DNA of 20,344 nucleotides, taken from positions 1 to 20,344 of the IMG/VR virus record IMGVR_UViG_3300017708_001978; one strand, given 5' to 3'. Origin of the DNA: a virus. Below the pieces are notes generated by a model. The model worked only from the letters and a program-made list of their open reading frames with translations, did no database searches and was not told the origin of the DNA. Positions 13,992 to 20,344 of this stretch are shown here, piece by piece. The stretch's first letter is position 1; each line of letters opens with the position of its first letter. Position numbers and translations under genes: made by a program.

Positions 13992-15071
13992 ATGGCTAGA
14001 AAAAATAAATCATTATCGGAGGCAGTCTCCAAAGAAATCAAATCTAAATTTGACCTTAAAAGTTTTAAAACCAAAAAGGGGCTGGACCAAAATGTTAAGT
14101 TTAAGGACCAACAGTGGATACCTTTATCGGATGCATTTCAAACCGTAACATCAATTCCGGGTATTCCAATGGGACATATAGTGCTTTTGCGAGGTCATTC
14201 TGACACTGGCAAAACCACTGCATTAATTGAAACTGCCGTTTCTGCCCAAAAGAATGGCATTTTACCTGTTTTTATTATTACAGAGATGAAATGGAATTGG
14301 GAACATGCTATCCAAATGGGGTTAGAAGTGAATCCCATAGCTGATGAAAATACCGGAGAGGTTTTAGGGTATGAAGGTGATTTTATCTATGCAGATAGGG
14401 AAAGTCTAAATACTATTGAGGATGTAGCTACTTTTATTCTTGATTTAATTGACGAACAGAAAAAAGGTAATTTACCCTATGATTTAGTATTCCTATGGGA
14501 TTCTATTGGTAGTATTCCCTGTGAATTATCTATTCGTTCTAATAAAAATAATAATGAGTGGAACGCGGGTGCAATGTCAACACAATTTGCGAATAATGTA
14601 AACCAAAAAATTACATTATCCCGTAAAGAATCTTCTAAGTATACTAATACATTAGTTTGTATTAATAAAGTATGGACATTAAAACCTGAATCTCCTATGG
14701 GTCAACCCAAGCTTATGAACAAGGGGGGCTATGCAATGTGGTATGACTCCACCTTTGTAGTTACTTTTGGTAATATTATGTCTGCTGGTACATCTAAGAT
14801 TAAGGCAATTAAAGATGGCAAACAGGTAGAATTTGCTAAACGTGTAAATATCCAGATAGATAAAAACCATATTAATGGGGTTACTACAAGAGGTAAAATT
14901 GTAATGACTCCCCATGGCTTTATAGAGGAAAATCCTAATGCAATTAATAATTATAAAAAGTCTAAATCTGAAGAATGGGCAAAAATTCTTGGAGGGGATG
15001 ATTTTAAGTTAGTTGGGGATGAAGAATCTCAGGATATTTATGTAAACGCTTTTACTGAAGAACCCGTATAG
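13992..15071 (+). CDS. uvsX: UvsX RecA-like recombinase
   Basis: A 359-aa recombinase of the RecA/Rad51 superfamily in its phage T4 UvsX form. It forms filaments on ssDNA and drives strand exchange for recombination-dependent replication and repair. The ATP site is clear: Walker A GHSDTGKTT at residues 68-76 and Walker B LVFLWDSIGS with D170. EMKWNWEH (about 99-106) fits the catalytic Glu region, and the L2-side segment carries NKVW. Length is close to T4 UvsX (391 aa). The gene lies between gp32, its partner on ssDNA, and the RNase H gene. The stop codon is inside a hairpin at 15058-15077. No Shine-Dalgarno sequence precedes the ATG. Confidence 0.92.
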   Translation: MARKNKSLSEAVSKEIKSKFDLKSFKTKKGLDQNVKFKDQQWIPLSDAFQTVTSIPGIPMGHIVLLRGHSDTGKTTALIETAVSAQKNGILPVFIITEMKWNWEHAIQMGLEVNPIADENTGEVLGYEGDFIYADRESLNTIEDVATFILDLIDEQKKGNLPYDLVFLWDSIGSIPCELSIRSNKNNNEWNAGAMSTQFANNVNQKITLSRKESSKYTNTLVCINKVWTLKPESPMGQPKLMNKGGYAMWYDSTFVVTFGNIMSAGTSKIKAIKDGKQVEFAKRVNIQIDKNHINGVTTRGKIVMTPHGFIEENPNAINNYKKSKSEEWAKILGGDDFKLVGDEESQDIYVNAFTEEPV

Positions 15072-15077
15072 GTTCTT
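15058..15077 (+). terminator. 7-bp hairpin at the end of uvsX
   Basis: AAGAACC (15058-15064) pairs perfectly with GGTTCTT (15071-15077) around CGTATA, and one more G-U pair can extend it. The uvsX stop codon (15069-15071) is inside. Two T follow rather than a long run; a six-T run comes later, at 15093-15098. It directly abuts the -33 box of the next promoter, so it probably marks a transcript boundary or 3' end stabiliser. Confidence 0.4.
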
Positions 15078-15107
15078 TGGTATAGCGTTATATTTTTTGT
15101 ATATTTA
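15077..15107 (+). promoter_or_regulatory. Bacteroidetes-type promoter for the RNase H-helicase genes
   Basis: TTGG at 15077-15080 and GTATATTTA at 15099-15107 are 22 bases apart, the same geometry as at 11361, 13095 and 20216. Transcription would start near 15111, about 10 bases before ATG at 15121. The short leader contains AAAGG four bases before the start codon, one of the few possible weak Shine-Dalgarno sequences in the window. Confidence 0.55.
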
Positions 15108-15120
15108 ATTTAAAGGTTGT

Positions 15121-16146
15121 ATGAAAACAGGTAGTCCTCAAGATATTCTTAATCAAGTTCAAGAAAATAATTCACCCAAAAAATCTGGTGAACGTTATTT
15201 ACTTATAGATGGTTTAAATTTATTTTTTAGAAATTTTGCTATTTTAAATATGGTAAATTCTAAAGGAATGCATGTAGGGGGATTAGGTGGTTTCTTAAGA
15301 TCTTTAGGTGTACTTATAAGACAAATCCAACCCACACAGGTTTATGTGGTTTTTGATGGGGCAGGATCTTCAAATAATAGAAAAAATCTTCTTGCTGATT
15401 ATAAATCAGGTAGAAATACTAAACGAATCACTAATTGGGAAATCTTCGAAAACTTAGAGGATGAACATGACGCAAAAGTAGATCAATTAGTAAGATTAAT
15501 TCATTATTTGAAGGTTCTCCCTATTAAGATTGCATCTATAGATAAAGTAGAAGCAGATGATATTATAGCCCATTTATCTAAAATTTTAATAAAATCGGAT
15601 GATGATAAGGCATTTATAGTATCTAGTGATAGGGATTTTCTCCAATTGGTAAATGAAAATGTAGCAGTTTTTAGACCTATAGAGAAAGAATTTTATACCC
15701 CTCAAACAGTTCAAGATAAATTTGAGATACCAACTAGTAACTTTATTATATATAAAACACTATTGGGGGATAATTCTGATGGGATTAGGGGTGTAAAGGG
15801 GTTAGGTAAAAAGGGTTTACTTAAAAAATTCCCTGAGTTAAAGCAACCTAATGTTACATTAGAGGATATAATAACTATATGTGAATCTAAATTTAAAGAT
15901 AATATTACATACGCTAGGGTATTAAATAGCATAGATGAGTTAGAATTAAATTATAAATTAATGGATTTATCCAATCCTATGATTGATGAATCCGATAAGG
16001 AATATTTAAAAGAACTTGCCGAAGATGAAGATCTTAATTATCTTCCAAAAACATTTCTTGAAATGTATGAGGAAGATCAAATAGGTGGAATCATTAGAAA
16101 TGTAGGGTTTTGGTTACAAGATGTTTTTGAACAATTTAAAAAATAA
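15121..16146 (+). CDS. rnh: RNase H / 5'-3' exonuclease (FEN family)
   Basis: A 341-aa FEN/PIN-type 5' nuclease like T4 RNase H (305 aa), which removes RNA primers and flaps from lagging-strand fragments. The metal-binding acidic residues are all visible: LLIDGLN with D30, VVFDGAG with D79, EADD with D146 and D147, SSDRD with D170 and D172, and GDNSDG with D217 and D220. A helix-hairpin-helix follows (GIRGVKGLGKKGLLKKF), which grips the duplex. The N-terminal 22 residues are extra and polar. It has its own promoter and is followed after three bases by the gp41-like helicase gene in the same frame, so the pair is likely a single unit. Confidence 0.9.
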   Translation: MKTGSPQDILNQVQENNSPKKSGERYLLIDGLNLFFRNFAILNMVNSKGMHVGGLGGFLRSLGVLIRQIQPTQVYVVFDGAGSSNNRKNLLADYKSGRNTKRITNWEIFENLEDEHDAKVDQLVRLIHYLKVLPIKIASIDKVEADDIIAHLSKILIKSDDDKAFIVSSDRDFLQLVNENVAVFRPIEKEFYTPQTVQDKFEIPTSNFIIYKTLLGDNSDGIRGVKGLGKKGLLKKFPELKQPNVTLEDIITICESKFKDNITYARVLNSIDELELNYKLMDLSNPMIDESDKEYLKELAEDEDLNYLPKTFLEMYEEDQIGGIIRNVGFWLQDVFEQFKK

Positions 16147-16149
16147 AAG

Positions 16150-17505
16150 TTGACGTTAAAAAGTATAGAACAATATGGTCATCCATTTCAGATTAAGGTG
16201 ATTTCTTCTCTCCTTACATCTAAGGAGTTTTTACAAAATATTATAGATATTTTAAGTGATGAAGATTTTCCCAATTCGGCCCATAAATGGATTATAAAGG
16301 AAATTATAAAGTATTATGATACCTATAATACTAATGTTTCTATGGATGTTCTTAAAGTAGAACTCCAAAAAATAGAAAATGAAGTGTTGCAATTATCTAT
16401 TAAAGAGCAACTAAGACATGCTTATGAAGCTTCAGATGAGGATTTAAAATATGTCCAGGAAGAGTTTTCTAATTTTTGCAAAAACCAACAACTTAAAAAG
16501 GCACTATTACAATCTGTGGATATGCTTAAAGTAGGTGATTACGATTCTATTAAATTTATGATTGAATCTGCTATGAAAAGCGGGCAAGATAAAAACATAG
16601 GACATGAATATCTTAAAGATGTTGAATCCAGGTATAGAGAGGATAATAGAAAAACAGTACCAACCCCATGGGATAATATTAATAATTTGGTACAAGGGGG
16701 TTTAGGAAATGGAGATTTAGGTCTAATATTTGGTAATCCTGGAGGAGGAAAATCCTGGTGTTTAGTATCTTTAGGAGGTCATGCCGTAAAAATGGGTTAT
16801 AATGTTTTACATTATACTCTTGAATTAGGTGAGGATTATGTAGGTAGACGTTATGATGCCTTCTTTACCCAATTACCTGTGGATCAAATTGGCAAATACC
16901 GGAAAGAAGTTGAGGAGGTAGTAGACAAAATCCCTGGGCAGTTAATAATTAAAGAATATCCTATAGGTGTTGCTACTACATCAACATTAGAATCACATAT
17001 ACAAAAAGCAGAAAATTTAGGTGTTAAACCAGATTTAATAATTATAGATTATATAGATCTTCTTTCAACAAAAAAACGAAGTTCTGATAGGAAAGGAGAA
17101 TTAGACCATATTTATAGGAGCATCAAAGGGCTTGCACGACAATTAAACCTCCCTATCTGGTCTGTTTCTCAAGTAAATAGAGCAGGTGCTAGGGATGAAA
17201 TTGTTGAAGGTGATAAAGCAGCTGGTTCATATGATAAGATTATGATATCGGATGTTTGCATGTCACTTTCACGTAAGCGTGAAGATAAGGTAAACGGAAC
17301 AGGGAGATTTCATATCATGAAAAATAGATATGGAGTAGATGGTCTTACTTTTGGAGTAAAAGCTAATACCTCTACTGGCCATTTTGAGATTAAAGAGTAT
17401 GACGAATCCGAAGAAACTCCCCAACCGACTTCACTCCCTAGTAGCGATTTTGATAATTTTGATAAAAAACAACTGCAGAGTAAGTTTTTTGAACTTAAAA
17501 TGTAA
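16150..17505 (+). CDS. 41: gp41-like replicative DNA helicase (DnaB family)
   Basis: A 451-aa hexameric helicase of the DnaB/gp41 type, which unwinds the fork 5'-3' on the lagging strand and works with primase. The helicase core has Walker A GNPGGGKS at residues 195-202 (K201) and Walker B LIIIDYIDLL with D300. SVSQVNRAG supplies the sensor Gln, and KNRYGVDG fits the arginine-finger region. The first 170 residues are the helical N-terminal domain. The start is TTG at 16150: it follows the upstream stop by three bases, lies in the same frame, and no in-frame ATG occurs until about residue 65, inside the N-terminal domain. Length is near T4 gp41 (475 aa). Primase is not in this window. Confidence 0.92.
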   Translation: MTLKSIEQYGHPFQIKVISSLLTSKEFLQNIIDILSDEDFPNSAHKWIIKEIIKYYDTYNTNVSMDVLKVELQKIENEVLQLSIKEQLRHAYEASDEDLKYVQEEFSNFCKNQQLKKALLQSVDMLKVGDYDSIKFMIESAMKSGQDKNIGHEYLKDVESRYREDNRKTVPTPWDNINNLVQGGLGNGDLGLIFGNPGGGKSWCLVSLGGHAVKMGYNVLHYTLELGEDYVGRRYDAFFTQLPVDQIGKYRKEVEEVVDKIPGQLIIKEYPIGVATTSTLESHIQKAENLGVKPDLIIIDYIDLLSTKKRSSDRKGELDHIYRSIKGLARQLNLPIWSVSQVNRAGARDEIVEGDKAAGSYDKIMISDVCMSLSRKREDKVNGTGRFHIMKNRYGVDGLTFGVKANTSTGHFEIKEYDESEETPQPTSLPSSDFDNFDKKQLQSKFFELKM

Positions 17506-17521
17506 ATAAGAAACATTTATT

Positions 17522-18502
17522 ATGGCCAAAGATATAACTAAAGAAAGAATTCCCTATAAACCCTTTGAATACCCTAAAGCACATGAGTATTGGTTAAAAC
17601 AACAACAAGCCCATTGGCTACATACTGAAGTGCCCATGATGTCCGATGTTAATGACTGGAAACAAAATTTAACGGAAATTGAAAAAGGTATAGTAGGTAC
17701 TATTTTAAAAGGGTTTGCACAAACCGAAACTGTAGTAAATGATTATTGGTCTGGATTAGTAACTAGATGGTTTAGAAAACCAGAAATCATTATGATGGCT
17801 ACTACCTTTGGTGCATTTGAAACTATACATGCAGAAGCATATTCATTACTTAATGAGGAATTAGGGTTAGATGATTTTAGTGAGTTTCTTGAAGATGAAA
17901 CTACTATGGCTAAGATAGAAAATTTAATGAATGTAAGAGATAGTTTTAATGGTGAAAAAGATTGGCATGAAATAGCCAAATCATTAGCCATATTCTCAGC
18001 ATTTACCGAGGGTGTGAATTTATTCTCTTCGTTTGCTGTATTACTTTCTTTTAAACTTAGAAACAAATTAAAAGGTGTTGGGCAAATAGTAGAGTGGAGC
18101 ATTAGAGATGAATCACTCCATTCGGAAGCCGGGTGTTGGTTATTTAGAGCATTAGTAGAAAATAAACCAGAACTTAAAACACCAGAGTTAGAAGCTGCTA
18201 TTAACGAAGCTGCCTTACTATCACTTCAATTAGAATTAGATTTTATAGATAAAGTATATCAATTAGGTGAATTAGAGGGATGTTCTAAATATGACCTTCA
18301 AAACTTTATTAAACATAGAGTTAACATCAAATTACAAGATTTGGGTTATAAAGCTATTGTAGATGTAGATTTAAAAGCAGTAGATAATATGAAATGGTTT
18401 GATGCTCTTTCTGGTGGAAAGCAACATACTGATTTCTTTGCCTCAAGGGTAACTAATTACTCTAAGGGACACGTTAAATGGGAAGCAGAAGACATTTTTT
18501 AA
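17522..18502 (+). CDS. nrdB: ribonucleotide reductase class I small subunit (NrdB)
   Basis: A 326-aa radical-generating subunit of aerobic ribonucleotide reductase; with NrdA it makes deoxynucleotides for phage replication. Metal ligands can be placed by spacing against E. coli NrdB: E69 (FAQTE; Asp84 in E. coli), E100 and H103 (FETIHAEAY), E163 (FTEG), E197 and H200 (RDESLH). The radical tyrosine is Y107, seven residues after E100 as in E. coli. The first ligand is thus Glu rather than Asp, a substitution known in class Ic enzymes, although those lack the Tyr. The gene is 16 bases after the helicase gene, with ATTTATT before ATG and no Shine-Dalgarno sequence. nrdA begins one base after its stop. 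Confidence 0.93.
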   Translation: MAKDITKERIPYKPFEYPKAHEYWLKQQQAHWLHTEVPMMSDVNDWKQNLTEIEKGIVGTILKGFAQTETVVNDYWSGLVTRWFRKPEIIMMATTFGAFETIHAEAYSLLNEELGLDDFSEFLEDETTMAKIENLMNVRDSFNGEKDWHEIAKSLAIFSAFTEGVNLFSSFAVLLSFKLRNKLKGVGQIVEWSIRDESLHSEAGCWLFRALVENKPELKTPELEAAINEAALLSLQLELDFIDKVYQLGELEGCSKYDLQNFIKHRVNIKLQDLGYKAIVDVDLKAVDNMKWFDALSGGKQHTDFFASRVTNYSKGHVKWEAEDIF

Positions 18503-18503
18503 T

Positions 18504-20216
18504 ATGGATAGTAATTTAATTTCGGATTATAGTCAATGGGTAAAAGGTAGAGATTACCCTGAATTTTTTGATGAAGTAGCCTTATCTACTATTTCTAAGG
18601 GATATCTCCTACCAGGTGAAACTCCTAAGAAAGCTTATAGGAGGGTAGCTAATGCTGCAGCAGATAGGTTAAATAAGCCTGAATTAGCTACTAAATTTTT
18701 TAAATATATTTGGAATGGTTGGATTGGGCTTGCATCTCCTGTTTTAAGTAATTTAGGAACAGATAGGGGAATGCCCATATCATGTTTTGGTATAGATACT
18801 CCTGATTCAGTTAGAGGTATAGGCTTAACTAATGCTGAACTAATGAGATTAACCTCATATGGAGGTGGTGTAGGTATCTCTGTTTCTAGGATTAGAGAAA
18901 GAGGAGCACCTATTAGAGGAAATGGTAAGTCAGAAGGCGTAGTTCCATGGTGTAAGATATATGACTCCACTATTATAGCAACTAACCAGGGCTCAGTTAG
19001 AAGAGGAGCAGCATCAGTTAATTTAAATATTAACCATCCAGATATAGGTGAATTTTTACAAATTAGAAGACCTAAGGGTGACCCTAATAGACAATGCCTT
19101 AATCTCCATCAATGTGTAGTTGTGGATGATAATTTTATGAAAAGGTTAGGTGATAGGGACCCAGAAGCCATGTCGCTATGGTTGGAAATTCTAAAATCCA
19201 GAATGGAAACAGGTGAACCTTACATCATGTTTGAGGATAATATAAATAAGCATAATCCTCTGGCTTATATGATGAATAATCTTAATGTTTCTATGACTAA
19301 CATTTGCACTGAAATTACTTTACACACAGATGAAGAACATAGTTTCATATGCTGTTTATCTTCACTTAATCTAGCTAAATATGATGAGTGGAAAGAAACG
19401 GATGTTGTTGAAATAGCTACCTGGTTTTTGGATGGGGTGATGGAGGAATTTATAGAAAAAACTAGTGGTAAGGATTCCATGGCTCGTTCCCATAGACATG
19501 CTAAAAAAGGAAGAGCTTTAGGGTTAGGGGTTATGGGGTGGCATACTTTCCTACAGCAAAAAGGATTACCATTTAATTCTATAGCTTCCACTGCATGGAC
19601 CCACACTATTTTTAATGATATAAAATCAAAAGCAGAATCAGCATCTCGTGATTTAGCAGCAGAATATGGTGAACCTCTCTGGTGTAAAGGAACGGGTATG
19701 AGAAATACCCATGTTTTAGCAATTGCGCCTACTGTTTCAAATTCTAGAATTAATTCATGTTCGGCGGGAATTGAACCCTACCCTGCTAATGTTTATGTTT
19801 TTAATGGGGCTAAGGGATCTTTTATTGTAAAAAATCCTATATTAGAGCAAACTCTTAAAGAAAAAGGATATAATAAGAGTAAAATTTGGGACCAAATTAT
19901 GGTAGATAATGGATCTGTTCAAAATCTCCCTAATGAAATTCTATCGGAAGATGAAAAAGAAGTATTTTTAACTTTCCCCGAGGTTAACCAATTAGAATTA
20001 GTTCGTCAGGCAGCTATACGCCAGCGTTATATAGATCAAACACAATCACTTAATCTTGCGTTTTCCCCAACAGACTCCCCAAGATGGATTAACCAAGTGC
20101 ATATGGAGAGTTGGAAATTGGGAATAAAAACATTATATTATTTAAGAACTGATTCAGTAATTAAGGGAGATATTGGGTCAAGAACTACGGATGAATGTTT
20201 AAGTTGTGACGGATAG
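18504..20216 (+). CDS. nrdA: ribonucleotide reductase class I large subunit (NrdA), compact form
   Basis: A 570-aa catalytic subunit that reduces ribonucleoside diphosphates using the radical from NrdB. Active-site residues are present: C94 (ISCFGID), N266, C268 and E270 (NICTE), C283 (ICCLSS), and the tyrosine pair in TLYYLRT. The C-terminal tail has the redox pair C565/C568 (ECLSCDG) that passes electrons from thioredoxin or glutaredoxin. It is about 190 aa shorter than E. coli NrdA. It starts directly in the catalytic domain, so the N-terminal ATP-cone that allows dATP shut-off is missing. That would suit a phage that needs unrestricted dNTP production. A one-base gap to nrdB shows tight coupling. 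Confidence 0.93.
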   Translation: MDSNLISDYSQWVKGRDYPEFFDEVALSTISKGYLLPGETPKKAYRRVANAAADRLNKPELATKFFKYIWNGWIGLASPVLSNLGTDRGMPISCFGIDTPDSVRGIGLTNAELMRLTSYGGGVGISVSRIRERGAPIRGNGKSEGVVPWCKIYDSTIIATNQGSVRRGAASVNLNINHPDIGEFLQIRRPKGDPNRQCLNLHQCVVVDDNFMKRLGDRDPEAMSLWLEILKSRMETGEPYIMFEDNINKHNPLAYMMNNLNVSMTNICTEITLHTDEEHSFICCLSSLNLAKYDEWKETDVVEIATWFLDGVMEEFIEKTSGKDSMARSHRHAKKGRALGLGVMGWHTFLQQKGLPFNSIASTAWTHTIFNDIKSKAESASRDLAAEYGEPLWCKGTGMRNTHVLAIAPTVSNSRINSCSAGIEPYPANVYVFNGAKGSFIVKNPILEQTLKEKGYNKSKIWDQIMVDNGSVQNLPNEILSEDEKEVFLTFPEVNQLELVRQAAIRQRYIDQTQSLNLAFSPTDSPRWINQVHMESWKLGIKTLYYLRTDSVIKGDIGSRTTDECLSCDG

Positions 20217-20246
20217 TGGGTCTTAAATTTTCCTATTGTATATTTA
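20216..20246 (+). promoter_or_regulatory. Bacteroidetes-type promoter after nrdA
   Basis: GTGG at 20216-20219, overlapping the nrdA stop codon, and GTATATTTA at 20238-20246 are 22 bases apart, matching the other three sites. A start near 20250 leaves about 19 bases before the ATG at 20269. Confidence 0.5.
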
Positions 20247-20268
20247 TTACTAATCAATTTTATTTATT

Positions 20269-20344
20269 ATGAGCAAATTAGCTAAAGTAAAAGAAGTATT
20301 AACTTCAAAGTATTTTGTAATTGGAGCTGCCGCAGTAGCGGGAA
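20269..20344 (+). CDS. start of an unknown small protein, possibly membrane-anchored (3' partial)
   Basis: An ATG at 20269, after TTTATTT and 22 bases beyond a promoter -7 box, opens a frame that runs to the window edge. The 25 visible residues are a basic segment (MSKLAKVKEVLTSKY) followed by a hydrophobic run (FVIGAAAVAG). That suggests an N-terminal membrane anchor or a signal-like segment. Nothing more can be said without downstream sequence. Confidence 0.55.
   Translation, partial: MSKLAKVKEVLTSKYFVIGAAAVAG

Noticed and set aside
1-20344. tRNA genes, CRISPR arrays, insertion sequences, attachment sites
   Set aside because: No cloverleaf-like segments, regular repeat-spacer pattern, transposase or integrase coding were seen by eye; genes are packed with gaps under 100 bases.

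Overview
This window looks like part of the genome of a lytic, T4-like contractile-tailed phage. It is AT-rich, densely packed, and every supported gene lies on the + strand. Two T4-type modules are present: baseplate/tail assembly on the left and DNA replication, recombination and nucleotide supply on the right. No integrase, transposase, tRNA, rRNA or CRISPR array was seen. The host is inferred to be a member of Bacteroidetes (for example a flavobacterium), with moderate confidence. Almost no start codon has a Shine-Dalgarno sequence. Four intergenic promoters share a [T/G]TGG box 22 bases before GTATATTTA, resembling the Bacteroidetes -33 TTG / -7 TAnnTTTG promoter. One baseplate protein ends in a thrombospondin-3-like calcium loop of a kind common in Bacteroidetes surface proteins.

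Layout. 1-292: the end of a LamG/concanavalin-like protein, then a terminator-like hairpin. 383-1415: a gp26-like baseplate protein followed by a gp51-like segment in the +1 frame with no usable start for its conserved N-terminal part, which suggests programmed frameshifting. 1434-3458: the tape measure. 3498-11371: five virion genes: a Pro/Asn/Gly-rich unknown, an 824-aa tail-tube/baseplate protein, a LysM-like gp53, a 1249-aa hub with a C-terminal M23 peptidase, and a 266-aa unknown. 11396-13094: a compact family A-type DNA polymerase overlapping a small unknown gene. 13157-17505: gp32 (ssDNA-binding), UvsX, RNase H/FEN-type exonuclease and gp41 helicase. 17522-20216: both subunits of class I ribonucleotide reductase. 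20269 to the end: the start of a small, apparently membrane-associated ORF.

How it fits together. The left genes would build the baseplate hub and set tail length, with the hub carrying an enzyme to cut peptidoglycan on entry. The right genes form a near-complete replisome with deoxynucleotide supply, and the four promoters divide them into units. The left genes lack this two-box promoter; two of them instead carry an identical 16-base AT-rich element just before the start codon, which may mark late expression. The most unusual points are the probable gp26/gp51 frameshift, the shared promoter set, the short family A polymerase, and the M23-tipped hub.
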